Shown here one piece after another: positions 8,343-17,836 of a DNA stretch of 64,000 nucleotides. The DNA is from Vibrio mimicus CAIM 602. Its GTDB lineage: Bacteria > Pseudomonadota > Gammaproteobacteria > Enterobacterales > Vibrionaceae. Position numbers and translations under genes: made by a program. The notes under the pieces were generated by a model, which searched no databases, had not been told where the DNA came from, and was given only the letters and a program-made list of their open reading frames with translations. The stretch is taken from assembly GCF_000338875.1 (NCBI RefSeq), contig NZ_AOMO01000016.1, positions 27,650 through 91,649 on the forward strand, written 5' to 3'. Positions within the stretch are counted from its first letter, which is position 1. Each line of letters opens with the position of its first letter.

Positions 8343-9383
8343 GTGAGCGGTAATAATCCATCTCTCAGCTATAAAGATGCAGGTGTCGATATTGATGCAG
8401 GTAATGCACTCGTTGAACGAATTAAAGGCGCAGTGAAGCGCACCCGTCGCCCTGAAGTTATGGGTGGCCTAGGTGGTTTTGGCGCACTGTGTGAGCTGCC
8501 AACCAAATACAAACACCCAGTTTTAGTCTCTGGTACAGACGGCGTAGGTACCAAACTGCGTCTCGCACTGGATATGAAAAAACATGACACCATCGGTATC
8601 GATCTCGTCGCTATGTGCGTTAACGATCTGATTGTTCAAGGCGCTGAGCCGCTGTTTTTCCTCGATTATTACGCGACTGGCAAGCTGGATGTGGATACCG
8701 CAGCCGAAGTCATTTCCGGCATTGCCGATGGCTGTTTGCAAGCAGGTTGTGCGCTGATTGGAGGCGAAACTGCTGAAATGCCAGGAATGTACGAAGGTGA
8801 AGACTACGACGTTGCAGGCTTTTGTGTTGGCGTTGTTGAAAAAGAAGAGATCATCGACGGCAGCAAAGTACAAGTGGGTGACGCACTAATTGCGGTTGGC
8901 TCTAGCGGCCCTCACTCCAACGGTTACTCGCTGGTACGTAAGATTTTAGAAGTCTCTAAAGCCGATAAGAATGAGCTTTTAGCAGGCAAAACCATTGGTG
9001 AGCACTTACTCGCACCGACCAAGATTTACATCAAGTCAGGCTTAAAGCTGATTGCTGAACACGATATTCACGCAATCTCTCACATTACTGGTGGTGGTTT
9101 CTGGGAAAACATTCCACGCGTACTGCCTGAAGGTACTAAAGCGGTGATCGATGGTAAGAGCTGGGAATGGCCAGTAATTTTCCAATGGCTACAAGAAAAA
9201 GGTAACGTGACCACTCACGAAATGTACCGTACTTTCAACTGTGGTGTAGGTTTGATCATTGCTCTGCCAAAAGATCAAGCAGATGCAGCCGTCGCTCTAC
9301 TCCAAGCGGAAGGCGAAAATGCATGGGTGATCGGCGAAATCGCAGCAGCTAATAGCAACGAAGCACAGGTAGAGATCAACTAA
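8343..9383 (+). CDS. purM: Phosphoribosylformylglycinamidine cyclo-ligase
   Basis: PurM closes the imidazole ring: FGAM plus ATP gives AIR, step five of purine synthesis. The GTG at 8343 follows GAGGAA and gives the standard 346-residue protein starting [24 protein letters not shown]-binding motifs are visible in order: [35 protein letters not shown] and [14 protein letters not shown]. The next gene, purN, starts three bases after the stop, so the two are one operon behind a PurR box. Confidence 0.97.
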   Translation: MSGNNPSLSYKDAGVDIDAGNALVERIKGAVKRTRRPEVMGGLGGFGALCELPTKYKHPVLVSGTDGVGTKLRLALDMKKHDTIGIDLVAMCVNDLIVQGAEPLFFLDYYATGKLDVDTAAEVISGIADGCLQAGCALIGGETAEMPGMYEGEDYDVAGFCVGVVEKEEIIDGSKVQVGDALIAVGSSGPHSNGYSLVRKILEVSKADKNELLAGKTIGEHLLAPTKIYIKSGLKLIAEHDIHAISHITGGGFWENIPRVLPEGTKAVIDGKSWEWPVIFQWLQEKGNVTTHEMYRTFNCGVGLIIALPKDQADAAVALLQAEGENAWVIGEIAAANSNEAQVEIN

Positions 9384-9385
9384 GC

Positions 9386-10024
9386 ATGAAGAGTATTGTT
9401 GTTTTAATTTCGGGAAACGGAACCAACCTGCAAGCGATCATTGATGCTTGTGAAACCAGTATTCAAGATGGCAAAGTGACGGCTGTGTTTTCCAATAAAG
9501 CAACAGCTTACGGTTTAGAACGCGCAAAACAGGCTGGCGCAGCCGCCTGTTTTATTGATCCCAAAGCTTACGAAACTCGTGATGCCTTTGATTCTGCATT
9601 GATGGAGCAGATGGATAAATTTTCACCTGACTTAGTGGTGCTCGCAGGTTACATGCGCATCCTCAGTAGTGAATTTGTTCGCCATTATCTGGGTCGAATG
9701 ATCAATATCCACCCTTCGTTATTGCCAAAGTATCCAGGGCTAAACACTTATCAACGTGCTATCCACGCCGGTGATGAAGAACATGGTACGAGCGTACATT
9801 TCGTTACTGAACAGTTGGATGGTGGACCAGTGATTCTGCAGGCAAAAGTACCTATTTTCGAAGAAGATAGTGTCGATGAGCTGACAGCTCGCGTGCAAGA
9901 TCAAGAGCATCGCATCTACCCGCTTGTCGTGAAATGGTTCGTTGAAGGGCGCTTAGAAATGAAAGAAAGCAAAGCTTATCTTGATGGTGAAGCGCTCGGG
10001 ATGCATGGCTACGCTACAGAATAA
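9386..10024 (+). CDS. purN: Phosphoribosylglycinamide formyltransferase
   Basis: PurN transfers a formyl group from 10-formyl-tetrahydrofolate to GAR, the third step of purine synthesis. The 212 residues include the N-terminal phosphate loop ISGNGTNLQAIID, the catalytic segment INIHPSLLPKYPGLNTY with the conserved Asn and His, and HGTSVHFVTEQLDGGPVI holding the catalytic Asp. It is the second gene of the purMN operon, as in E. coli. Confidence 0.97.
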   Translation: MKSIVVLISGNGTNLQAIIDACETSIQDGKVTAVFSNKATAYGLERAKQAGAAACFIDPKAYETRDAFDSALMEQMDKFSPDLVVLAGYMRILSSEFVRHYLGRMINIHPSLLPKYPGLNTYQRAIHAGDEEHGTSVHFVTEQLDGGPVILQAKVPIFEEDSVDELTARVQDQEHRIYPLVVKWFVEGRLEMKESKAYLDGEALGMHGYATE

Positions 10025-10040
10025 TGGCAAATCGAAAAAT

Positions 10041-10069
10041 GGTTGAAATCATTCAACCCTTTCTTTTTG
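10041..10069 (+). terminator. Terminator of purMN
   Basis: GGTTGAA (10041-10047) pairs with TTCAACC (10052-10058) and is followed by a T-rich stretch, CTTTCTTTTTG. Confidence 0.7.
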
Positions 10070-10078
10070 TATCACGCC

Positions 10079-10116
10079 TATCCCCAAATTACTTGGAGTT
10101 ACAAGTAGTTTGGGGA
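10079..10116. repeat. Near-perfect 16-base inverted repeat between purN and the amidotransferase gene
   Basis: The left arm TATCCCCAAATTACTTG pairs with CAAGTAGTTTGGGGATA around the loop GAGTTA, with one mismatch. It has no T run on either strand, so it is not a standard terminator. The TCCCCAAA-ACTTGGAGTT-type core resembles intergenic elements I recall from Vibrio and Shewanella, but I cannot verify that. Confidence 0.6.
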
Positions 10117-10122
10117 TATAAC

Positions 10123-10968
10123 TTAGTCGAGTGGTTGGGTTGGAGCCTGACATCCGGGTCGGCCCGGTGCAAAATCCACATCCGCCAACAAATGTGCATT
10201 ATCTTCGACCAATTCTCCAAAATGGAAAAACGCGAATTGACCCGGCTTCATGCGCTGCCAAGTTTCATTCCCCGTTAACGGCTGAGTAGCAATCACCGAC
10301 ACCACATCATTGGGCGTCGTCTCTTCTTGGAAATTGATTTCGACATCTTCATCGAGTAATGCGGCATGGCCAAATGGCGCTCGACGGGTTATCCAATACA
10401 AATGATTGGTGCAATACGCCATCACATATTCGCCATTGGACAGCAGCATATTGAACACACCTAACGGACGAAGTGAGTCACAGCACTGCGCGACATAGCG
10501 CAACATTTCTGACCAATCTTGCGGCCCTTCTGGGTATTTCTGTTCCATCTGGTTTAGTAGCCAACAAAACGCCCATTCACTGTCAGTTTGTCCTACCGGG
10601 CGATGACGTCCGGTCGCTAGATCTTGATAGCCAGTCAGCTGCCCATTATGCGCAAAGGTCCAATAATGCCCCCAAAGCTCACGGGTAAAGGGATGGGTAT
10701 TCTCTAAACTCACCCCGCCGCGATTGGCTTGGCGAATATGGCTGATCACTGCGCAGCTTTTTATTGGGTACTGCTGCACTAATTCAGCGATTTTAGACTG
10801 GCTACTGGGATTTGGGTCTTTAAATGTGCGAAAGCCTTTGCCTTCGTAAAAAGCGATCCCCCAGCCATCACGATGCGGGCCAGTTCTTCCGCCACGTTGC
10901 ATCAAGCCGGTGAAACTAAAACAGATATCGGTTGGAACATTCGCGCTCATGCCGAGCAATTCACACAT
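10123..10968 (-). CDS. Class II glutamine amidotransferase, YafJ type
   Basis: This 281-residue protein has an N-terminal nucleophile fold. Cys2 (MCELLGMSAN) is the catalytic residue after removal of Met. Family motifs are RTGPHRDGWGIAFYEG near residue 30, ISHIRQANRGGVSLENTHPF near 74 and WTFAHNGQL near 102, which form the glutamine pocket. No synthase domain follows, so the acceptor of the ammonia is unknown. The E. coli relative is YafJ, which lies next to gmhA there; here gmhA is also the next gene upstream on the same strand, a conserved pair. Confidence 0.9.
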   Translation of the reverse strand: MCELLGMSANVPTDICFSFTGLMQRGGRTGPHRDGWGIAFYEGKGFRTFKDPNPSSQSKIAELVQQYPIKSCAVISHIRQANRGGVSLENTHPFTRELWGHYWTFAHNGQLTGYQDLATGRHRPVGQTDSEWAFCWLLNQMEQKYPEGPQDWSEMLRYVAQCCDSLRPLGVFNMLLSNGEYVMAYCTNHLYWITRRAPFGHAALLDEDVEINFQEETTPNDVVSVIATQPLTGNETWQRMKPGQFAFFHFGELVEDNAHLLADVDFAPGRPGCQAPTQPLD

Positions 10969-10997
10969 GGTTTAAACCACTCCTTACTTAAACCAAT

Positions 10998-11020
10998 CGC
11001 CCGGCCGTAATGGCCGGGCG
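10998..11020 (-). terminator. Hairpin between gmhA and the amidotransferase gene
   Basis: CGCCCGGCC and GGCCGGGCG form a nine-pair GC stem with a five-base loop. The downstream T content on the minus strand is weak (GATTGGTTT), so it may only attenuate. Confidence 0.5.
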
Positions 11021-11033
11021 TATCAAGCGTACC

Positions 11034-11609
11034 TTAGGCCATCTCTTTCTCAATCAATTGAATGATGATATGGATGATCTTGATGTGCACTTCTTGAATA
11101 CGATCTGCGTAACCAAAATGTGGAACACGGATTTCGACATCCGCTAGACCTGCCATTTTGCCGCCATCTTTACCGGTCAAAGCGATAGTTTTCATGCCTT
11201 TTGCTTTCGCCGCATCAATCGCTTTTAGGATGTTGCCTGAGTTACCAGAAGTAGACAAACCAAACAACACATCACCTTTGGCACCTACAGCTTCAACATA
11301 GCGAGAGAACACGTACTCGTAGCCAAAATCATTACTTACACAAGACAGGTGGCTTGGATCTGAAATCGCAATACCAGGATAACCAGGGCGGTTTTCACGG
11401 TAACGGCCTGTTAATTCCTCAGCAAAGTGCATGGCATCACAGTGTGAACCACCATTACCACAAGAAAGCACTTTTCCACCTTGCTTGAATGAATCAGCAA
11501 TCAGCTTAGCCGCCGCTTCAATTTGTGCGATATTGCGATCATCGCTCAAGAATTTCTGCAAAACGTCAGCCGCTTCGGTCAGTTCACTTCTAATTAAATC
11601 CTGGTACAT
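11034..11609 (-). CDS. gmhA: Sedoheptulose-7-phosphate (phosphoheptose) isomerase
   Basis: GmhA turns sedoheptulose 7-phosphate into D-glycero-D-manno-heptose 7-phosphate, the first step toward LPS inner-core heptose. The 191-residue SIS-fold protein shows [23 protein letters not shown] near residue 50 (phosphate and metal binding, with the conserved His) and [16 protein letters not shown] near 116. The C-terminal [13 protein letters not shown] helix holds the second conserved His. It lies upstream of the YafJ-like gene and may share its transcript. Confidence 0.95.
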   Translation of the reverse strand: MYQDLIRSELTEAADVLQKFLSDDRNIAQIEAAAKLIADSFKQGGKVLSCGNGGSHCDAMHFAEELTGRYRENRPGYPGIAISDPSHLSCVSNDFGYEYVFSRYVEAVGAKGDVLFGLSTSGNSGNILKAIDAAKAKGMKTIALTGKDGGKMAGLADVEIRVPHFGYADRIQEVHIKIIHIIIQLIEKEMA

Positions 11610-11820
11610 GAGGCATCTCTCTTATTGATTATTTGTTATCCGAACCGAGCGCTCTTGGCACTTCTATTCAGTATCCACCTGAGTTTACCCAAACAAGCTG
11701 AGCTGTCGATAGCCAAACAACAAGATTTACTCCTAGTTGGCAAATCCTTTCCATTCATAACACTCAAAAACAAGATTAGAGGTATTACTCTAGTCAGATC
11801 ACTTTCGCACAAAATGTTGT

Positions 11821-11850
11821 TTTACATTTCGTTAATACTTTGGTTACACT
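11821..11850 (+). promoter_or_regulatory. Candidate fadE promoter
   Basis: TTTACA (11821-11826) and TACACT (11845-11850) are spaced by 18 bases. The FadR-like operator begins three bases after this -10. The rest of the 326-base gap 11610-11935 holds no supported gene. Confidence 0.4.
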
Positions 11851-11852
11851 TT

Positions 11853-11869
11853 AACTGGTTAGACCACTA
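11853..11869 (+). promoter_or_regulatory. Putative FadR operator of fadE
   Basis: AACTGGTTAGACCACTA is close to the FadR consensus AACTGGTCNGACCNGTT, with both TGGT/GACCA half sites present. It lies just downstream of a candidate -10, 67 bases before the fadE start, where a repressor would block transcription until long-chain acyl-CoA releases it. Confidence 0.65.
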
Positions 11870-11935
11870 AACTTAGAATCGCCGTATTCGTATTAGATGA
11901 CAGAAGAATGCAGGTCTGAAAAAGGATAAAACTGT

Positions 11936-14380
11936 ATGGAAATCTTGCTCTCTACCTCTATCGTGCTCTTGATACTGGGTGCTTGCCTGTATCAAAGAAC
12001 ATCACTCTTTACTTCACTGGCTGCACTGACCTTTACCATGCTAGCCCTATCACTGTTCGGTCCTTTCGGATTTTTCAGTTGGGCACTCTATCTTGCTGCT
12101 GTGGCCGTGCTTTGCGTCCCTTCCATTCGTCAATCTTTGATAAGTGGTAAGGCTTTGGCTGTATTTAAAAAAGTACTGCCAGCGATGTCGCAGACCGAGA
12201 AAGAAGCTTTGGAAGCTGGAACCGTGTGGTGGGAAGCAGAGCTATTTAAAGGCAAACCAGACTGGAAAAAACTGCATACGATCCCTGCACCAAAACTGAG
12301 TGCGGAAGAGCAAGCCTTCCTTGATGGCCCTGTAAATGAAGCGTGTGCTATGGTCAACGATTACCAAGTCACTCACGAGTTGGCCGACCTACCACCTGAA
12401 ATTTGGACTTTCCTCAAAGAGAAAAAATTCTTCGCCATGATCATCAAAAAGCAATATGGCGGCTTAGAATTCTCTGCGTATGCACAATCGCTTGTTCTGC
12501 AAAAACTGACTGGGGTTTCTAGTGTACTTTCCTCCACTGTCGGCGTGCCTAACTCACTGGGCCCCGGTGAATTGTTACAACACTACGGTACAGAAGAGCA
12601 AAAAAACTACTACCTACCTCGTTTGGCAGAAGGTAAAGAAATCCCTTGTTTTGCCCTGACCAGCCCAGAAGCTGGCTCTGATGCAGGTTCAATCCCCGAT
12701 TTCGGTGTGGTGTGTAAAGGCCAATGGGAAGGTAAAGAAGTTCTGGGCATGCGCCTGACGTGGAACAAGCGTTACATTACACTCGCGCCTGTTGCTACCG
12801 TACTTGGGCTTGCTTTTAAACTGCGTGATCCGGAAGGATTACTGGGCGAGAAAGAAGATCTCGGCATCACCTGTGCTTTAATCCCGACTCATCTCAAAGG
12901 CGTGGAAATTGGCAATCGTCATTTCCCTCTGAACGTTCCATTCCAAAATGGTCCAACCCGCGCGAAAGATCTGTTTGTTCCACTCGATTTCATCATCGGT
13001 GGTCCGAAAATGGCGGGACAAGGTTGGCGTATGTTAGTGGAATGTCTGTCCGTTGGACGAGGCATTACCCTGCCTTCCAACTCAACAGGCGGAATTAAAT
13101 CAGCTGCATTGGCCACTGGTGCTTATACACGAATTCGTCGCCAATTTAAGCAGCCTATTGGTCAGATGGAAGGGATTGAAGAGCCTTTAGCGCGCCTAGC
13201 AGGCAACGCTTATGTGATGGATGCTGCAAGCAATCTTACCGTCGCGGGTATTGATTTAGGTGAAAAACCTTCGGTAATCTCCGCCATTGTGAAGTATCAC
13301 TGCACCCATCGTGGACAACGTTCGATCATTGATGCAATGGACATCGTCGGCGGTAAAGGCATCTGTTTAGGCCCCGCTAACTTCTTGGCTCGTGGCTATC
13401 AAGGTGCTCCGATCGCTATCACAGTGGAAGGTGCAAACATTCTGACTCGTTCGATGATCATCTTTGGTCAAGGTGCTATTCGCTGCCATCCTTATGTGCT
13501 TAAAGAGATGGAAGCGGCTTATAGCCCAAATTCTGATGCAGTTGAAAAATTCGATATGGCCTTGGCAGGTCACGTCGGCTTTGTGTTAAGTAACCTAGTT
13601 CGCAGCTTATGGTTAGGCTTGACCGATGGTTACGGCTCTCAAGCTCCGACTCGTGATGCCACTAAACGTTACTATCAGCAGCTCAATCGTTACAGTGCGA
13701 ATCTTGCCCTACTAGCCGATGTTTCAATGGCTGTCCTTGGTGGTTCTTTGAAACGTAAAGAGCGTTTATCGGCTCGTTTAGGTGATATTCTCAGCCAGCT
13801 TTACTTAAGCTCTGCGACCTTGAAACGCTTTGAAAACGATGGTCGTCCGGTAGAGGATCTCCCTCTGGTACATTGGGGATTGCAAGACAGCTTACGTCAA
13901 ACCGAAATTGCGATTGATGAATTCTTAGCGAACTTCCCTAATCGCTTTATTGGCCGTGCACTGCGTTTGATCATCATGCCATTTGGCCGAGTACGTAAAG
14001 CACCAAGCGATAAGCTAGACAGCAAACTCGCAAAAATCCTGCAAACACCGAGCGCAACCCGTTCAAGAATTGGTCGTAACCAGTACTTAACGCCTAGTGA
14101 TCACAACCCTGCTGGTAAAGTAGAACAAGCGTTAACGGTGATTTTGCAAGCTGAACCTCTGTTCGACAAAGTGTGCAAAGCGCTTAATCAACGTCGCCCC
14201 TTCACAGGGCTCGACGAAGTGGCAAAACTGGGATTGGAAGCCAAAGTACTCACCATCCAAGAGGCGGCATTGTTGAGTGAAGCTGAAGCACATCGTCTCT
14301 ACACCATTAATGTGGATGACTTTGCACCACAAGAGTTGGCCGCGAAAAAACGCTCACAACGTAAAACGGAAGTTGCTTAG
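11936..14380 (+). CDS. fadE: Acyl-CoA dehydrogenase FadE
   Basis: FadE carries out the first oxidation of fatty acid beta-oxidation (acyl-CoA to trans-2-enoyl-CoA, FAD dependent). At 814 residues it has the large size typical of gammaproteobacterial FadE. The N-terminus has two or three hydrophobic segments (residues 1-65), suggesting membrane association. The acyl-CoA dehydrogenase core shows [20 protein letters not shown] near residue 236 and [34 protein letters not shown] near 468, holding the flavin and catalytic-base region. The C-terminal third is the FadE-specific DUF1974 domain. It is monocistronic, probably repressed by FadR. Confidence 0.95.
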   Translation: MEILLSTSIVLLILGACLYQRTSLFTSLAALTFTMLALSLFGPFGFFSWALYLAAVAVLCVPSIRQSLISGKALAVFKKVLPAMSQTEKEALEAGTVWWEAELFKGKPDWKKLHTIPAPKLSAEEQAFLDGPVNEACAMVNDYQVTHELADLPPEIWTFLKEKKFFAMIIKKQYGGLEFSAYAQSLVLQKLTGVSSVLSSTVGVPNSLGPGELLQHYGTEEQKNYYLPRLAEGKEIPCFALTSPEAGSDAGSIPDFGVVCKGQWEGKEVLGMRLTWNKRYITLAPVATVLGLAFKLRDPEGLLGEKEDLGITCALIPTHLKGVEIGNRHFPLNVPFQNGPTRAKDLFVPLDFIIGGPKMAGQGWRMLVECLSVGRGITLPSNSTGGIKSAALATGAYTRIRRQFKQPIGQMEGIEEPLARLAGNAYVMDAASNLTVAGIDLGEKPSVISAIVKYHCTHRGQRSIIDAMDIVGGKGICLGPANFLARGYQGAPIAITVEGANILTRSMIIFGQGAIRCHPYVLKEMEAAYSPNSDAVEKFDMALAGHVGFVLSNLVRSLWLGLTDGYGSQAPTRDATKRYYQQLNRYSANLALLADVSMAVLGGSLKRKERLSARLGDILSQLYLSSATLKRFENDGRPVEDLPLVHWGLQDSLRQTEIAIDEFLANFPNRFIGRALRLIIMPFGRVRKAPSDKLDSKLAKILQTPSATRSRIGRNQYLTPSDHNPAGKVEQALTVILQAEPLFDKVCKALNQRRPFTGLDEVAKLGLEAKVLTIQEAALLSEAEAHRLYTINVDDFAPQELAAKKRSQRKTEVA

Positions 14381-14411
14381 CTCATTCGCATCAATTCACG
14401 CTGTTAAAAAC

Positions 14412-14439
14412 AAAAAGGGAGACAAGTGTCTCCCTTTTT
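14412..14439. terminator. Bidirectional terminator between fadE and the TIGR03503-like gene
   Basis: AAAAAGGGAGAC (14412-14423) and GTCTCCCTTTTT (14428-14439) form a perfect 12-pair stem with A/T flanks on both sides, suited to two convergent genes. Confidence 0.9.
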
Positions 14440-14484
14440 AACTTTGTGCCTAGTGCTTTTGGTGCTACTGACTACTGGTGATAA

Positions 14485-15741
14485 TCACTTGCCTTTCTTA
14501 GGCATATTCAATTGCATTTCAGGCTGCGCCGCTTTTTTCATCTTGATTTTGCGTAATACAAACCACACCACCAACGCCAAAATCAAAACAACCACATTAC
14601 CGATGATGATGTACATCATATTGCGGCTGCGCTGCTCTTCACGCATCTGAATCATCAGTTGCTCTTGTTCCTGTTTAAGACGCAGCGCCTCTTCCTCTTC
14701 CTGAATTCGGCGAACTTCCGCAATGTTTAACTCATCGACCACGCTATAAGTCTGATCACCAATTGGGAAATAGAGTTCACGTTGAGAAGCCAATTCGGTA
14801 GCCCAAACTTTACCGTCCCATGAATAGTTACCAAATTCGCCATCATAGGGAATGGGTAACTTCGCAGTCAGCGACTCTTTACCAGCTTGAGCTTCGGCAA
14901 GATAGTCATCCTGATAAGGATGGCGGTGACGAATATGCGCCAACAACGACCCCGGTTGGATCATTCCTTGCTCACCGGTAAAAATTACCTGATGTGGCGT
15001 TCCAGCGACTCGAGATTGAATAAAAGTAGTAGAAATCGGCGTTGGATAAACCAAAACCTCTTGCTCTTGCGCACGTAAGAAAACCCCGTTGCCAGAGGTA
15101 ATGCGTACTCGATATTTGCCAGGCTCAATCCCCATGTTTAAAGAAACGGTGAAAACACCGTCTCCGGGCTTTTCATCAAGCAAAGTACCATCATCAGCAA
15201 ACTCGCCCAGCACTTCAGGGATTGGGCGCGCTTCTTTCGCCAAAGAATCTTCATTTTCCACAAACTTGGTAAACGTCACTTTGAGATTCACTCGATCGAG
15301 AAAATCACGCAGCAACAGAGGTTTGCCGTCCGAAGTTAAACGCGCGGTAAATTTAAGCTCTTCCCCCTGAAAAACACGGCTGGGAAAGACATCCGTTGTG
15401 AGTTGAAGGTTGGAGATAAGTTTGATGTTGTTTTTTGGGGTAACTTTACCAATCGCCTGCCAAGGTCCGGGCATAGGGTTGTCTATCGAGATGATGTCCA
15501 TCGACGATTCTTGGTACCAACGAACATTGTCAGGATTTCGCCATTGATAATATTTGGTACCATCGGGGCGAACCAACACCACAGGCTGAGACTCTTTTTC
15601 GCGGTAAATAACAAACGTGATTTGCGAGATCGTCGGATCAACTCGAAAGCGGTTATCGAGGAGCGACATGGACGACTCCTGCGCCGCTAAGCAACTCAAG
15701 CTAATCAAACATCCCACTATCGCCGCGAGAATCCTCACCAT
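14485..15741 (-). CDS. TIGR03503-like membrane-anchored periplasmic protein
   Basis: This 418-residue protein has an N-terminal signal peptide (MVRILAAIVGCLISLSCLAA) and one transmembrane helix near the C-terminus (about residues 371-393, MMYIIIGNVVVLILALVVWFVL). A charged coiled-coil-like stretch (IQEEEEALRLKQEQEQ) precedes the helix. The bulk, predicted to be periplasmic, looks like beta-rich Ig-like modules; VFTVSLNMGIEPGKYRVRITSGNG is typical. It resembles the TIGR03503 family found in Vibrio and Shewanella, whose function I do not know. It starts eight bases after the dnaQ stop on the same strand, so it is likely cotranscribed with dnaQ. Confidence 0.75.
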   Translation of the reverse strand: MVRILAAIVGCLISLSCLAAQESSMSLLDNRFRVDPTISQITFVIYREKESQPVVLVRPDGTKYYQWRNPDNVRWYQESSMDIISIDNPMPGPWQAIGKVTPKNNIKLISNLQLTTDVFPSRVFQGEELKFTARLTSDGKPLLLRDFLDRVNLKVTFTKFVENEDSLAKEARPIPEVLGEFADDGTLLDEKPGDGVFTVSLNMGIEPGKYRVRITSGNGVFLRAQEQEVLVYPTPISTTFIQSRVAGTPHQVIFTGEQGMIQPGSLLAHIRHRHPYQDDYLAEAQAGKESLTAKLPIPYDGEFGNYSWDGKVWATELASQRELYFPIGDQTYSVVDELNIAEVRRIQEEEEALRLKQEQEQLMIQMREEQRSRNMMYIIIGNVVVLILALVVWFVLRKIKMKKAAQPEMQLNMPKKGK

Positions 15742-15749
15742 AACAACTC

Positions 15750-16493
15750 CTAATTACGCCAGAGGCAATTGCCACTTTTTGCGACTAAATCCAAACGATC
15801 TTGGTGTGCTTGTAATTCATCGGCGCTAGCGTGCAAAACCTTTAGCGCTTTTCGCTCTGAGCGCGAACGTTTTAACGATTCTGCGTCCAATTCACCACTA
15901 TTTTGCGTTGCGGCTGAAAATTGCAGTGAAGTCTGCCCACCGGTCATCAACAGATAAACGTCAGCCAGAATCTCCGCATCGAGCAATGCCCCGTGGAGCG
16001 TTCGGTGTGAGTTATCTATCCCGTAACGTTCACATAAGATATCTAAGTTATTGCGTTTACCGGGAAATATCCGCTTGGCCATCGCCAAGGTATCGGTAAC
16101 TTTGCAAAAATCTGTGGTTTTAACCACCGAGCCGCCGAGTTTGGCAAATTCATAATCCATGAAGCCGACGTCGAACGGCGCGTTGTGGGCGACCAGCTCA
16201 GCACCTTTGATGAAGTCTAGAAATTCATCATGAACATCTTTGTACTCTGGTTTATCACGCAAAAATTCATCGGTAATACCGTGAACTTCAATCGCTTCTA
16301 ACTGAATCTCTCGATCCGGTTTCAAATAGACATGGAAATGTCGCCCGGTGAGTTTACGGTTGATGATTTCGACAGCACCGATTTCAATAATTCGATGCCC
16401 TTCGTAATGTGGGCCGCCTTCGCGGTTCATACCTGTGGTTTCGGTATCGAGCACCACTATGCGTTGGTATTCTGCATTGTTGCTAGTATTCAT
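15750..16493 (-). CDS. dnaQ: DNA polymerase III epsilon subunit (3'-5' proofreading exonuclease)
   Basis: This 247-residue DEDDh exonuclease proofreads for DnaE. Motif Exo I is VVLDTETTGMN (D and E near residues 15-18), Exo II is HNAPFDVGFMDYEF near 99, and Exo III is HRTLHGALLDAEILADVYL near 157, which contains the catalytic His and Asp. The C-terminal part would bind the polymerase subunit. It is divergent from rnhA with 56 bases between them, the same arrangement as in E. coli. Confidence 0.97.
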   Translation of the reverse strand: MNTSNNAEYQRIVVLDTETTGMNREGGPHYEGHRIIEIGAVEIINRKLTGRHFHVYLKPDREIQLEAIEVHGITDEFLRDKPEYKDVHDEFLDFIKGAELVAHNAPFDVGFMDYEFAKLGGSVVKTTDFCKVTDTLAMAKRIFPGKRNNLDILCERYGIDNSHRTLHGALLDAEILADVYLLMTGGQTSLQFSAATQNSGELDAESLKRSRSERKALKVLHASADELQAHQDRLDLVAKSGNCLWRN

Positions 16494-16549
16494 TAGGATA
16501 TCTATGTCAGACTATGCCAATTCTTTGCGTGACCCAATAGTATCAAATC

Positions 16550-17020
16550 ATGAACAAACAGGTGGAAATTTTCACTGATGGATCTTGCCTCGGCAATCCT
16601 GGGCCTGGTGGCTACGGTGTGGTAATGCGCTATAAACAGGTGGAAAAAACGCTTGCCCGTGGCTATCGCCTCACCACCAACAACCGGATGGAAATGCTCG
16701 CCGCCGTGGTTGCGTTACAAACGCTCAAAGAACCCTGCCGAGTAATTCTTACCACAGATAGCCAATACGTACGCCAAGGGATTACTCAGTGGATCCACAA
16801 CTGGAAGCTGCGTGGCTGGAAAACAGCCGACAAAAAGCCCGTCAAAAATGCTGACCTGTGGCAAGCTCTGGATCGTGAAACTGCACGTCATCAAGTGGAA
16901 TGGCGCTGGGTTAAAGGCCACGCGGGTCATCGCGAAAACGAAATGTGTGACGAACTTGCACGTCAAGCCGCTGAAAACCCAACCGAAGACGATACTGGCT
17001 ATCAACCAGAAGCCAAATAG
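16550..17020 (+). CDS. rnhA: Ribonuclease HI
   Basis: RNase HI cuts the RNA strand of RNA-DNA hybrids. The 156-residue protein has all four acidic catalytic residues: Asp in [16 protein letters not shown], Glu in NNRMEMLA, Asp in LTTDSQYVR and Asp near the C-terminus in [12 protein letters not shown]. The basic handle region ([20 protein letters not shown]) is present. Divergent from dnaQ. Confidence 0.97.
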   Translation: MNKQVEIFTDGSCLGNPGPGGYGVVMRYKQVEKTLARGYRLTTNNRMEMLAAVVALQTLKEPCRVILTTDSQYVRQGITQWIHNWKLRGWKTADKKPVKNADLWQALDRETARHQVEWRWVKGHAGHRENEMCDELARQAAENPTEDDTGYQPEAK

Positions 17021-17052
17021 CTCTGCACTAAAGCCCAGACTCACTCAGACAT

Positions 17053-17074
17053 ACCGCAGTCTCACGACTGCGGT
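17053..17074. terminator. Terminator hairpin at the rnhA / yafS-like convergence
   Basis: ACCGCAGTC (17053-17061) pairs with GACTGCGGT (17066-17074). The hairpin covers the stop codon of the minus-strand methyltransferase gene (17062-17064). Confidence 0.6.
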
Positions 17075-17799
17075 TTGCTATTCACTCGATAATTAACCCC
17101 AACAGGCGATAGTCTGCGCTTCAAACGCCACTTAGAGCGAATGGGTTTAAGTGGACACGTTCGCTTCCGCGCCACAATAAAGTAAAGGCTGCCAAACGCC
17201 GTGCTAGATTCTCCTATGCCATTTTCTAACCAAGTCCAGAAAGGGCGATATTTTTGCATTGGGAAAAGCGCATACTGGTCACACTCAACCACTTGGTAGT
17301 TGAGCACCCCAAGCCAGTCTTTGATGCGATTGGGAGTAAACATGCGCCCACTCCACGGCAAGTTATTTTTGCGCCAAGGCATCAGGCTCGCTAAACCAAT
17401 AAAACTGATCGGATTAAAGCCGGTGACAATTACATAACCATCATCAATCAACACACGGTCAACTTCACGTAATAAACGGTGGGGATCGTTACTGTAATCG
17501 AGCTGATGCGCCAGAATTGCTACATCAATGCTCTTTTCCAAAAATGGCAGTTCATACTTATCCGCAATCACCGTGTGCAGAGGATTTTCAATATCAAGAT
17601 GCACTTGGTGTTGAATATTGCAGGTACAACTGGCAAGCTCACAGCTCAGACCGCCGAGCTTTAACATGTGGTAACCAAATAATTTTGGACACCATTCGTC
17701 TAAACGGGTCTGGATAGACTCACTCACCCATTCGCCATTTTTCAGTTGCGACCATGAGTGTGGATTTTCAAGCGCTTTATCACTGCGTGCTGGTTTCAT
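17062..17799 (-). CDS. SAM-dependent methyltransferase, YafS type
   Basis: This protein has 245 residues. The Rossmann-like methyltransferase core is recognisable: [12 protein letters not shown] (motif I region, somewhat degenerate), [47 protein letters not shown] (motif II-III) and a C-terminal basic tail. It lies between gloB and rnhA, exactly as E. coli yafS does, and is divergent from gloB with 37 bases between. The substrate is not known to me. The gene's stop lies inside the rnhA terminator hairpin. Confidence 0.85.
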   Translation of the reverse strand: MKPARSDKALENPHSWSQLKNGEWVSESIQTRLDEWCPKLFGYHMLKLGGLSCELASCTCNIQHQVHLDIENPLHTVIADKYELPFLEKSIDVAILAHQLDYSNDPHRLLREVDRVLIDDGYVIVTGFNPISFIGLASLMPWRKNNLPWSGRMFTPNRIKDWLGVLNYQVVECDQYALFPMQKYRPFWTWLENGIGESSTAFGSLYFIVARKRTCPLKPIRSKWRLKRRLSPVGVNYRVNSKPQS

Positions 17800-17836
17800 T
17801 GCTCACCCGCTTCATCAAGGTAACCGGAGACAACTC

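Noticed and set aside
11625..11870. 81-codon ORF upstream of fadE
   Set aside because: No family resemblance or good ribosome-binding site, and it overlaps the fadE promoter and FadR box.
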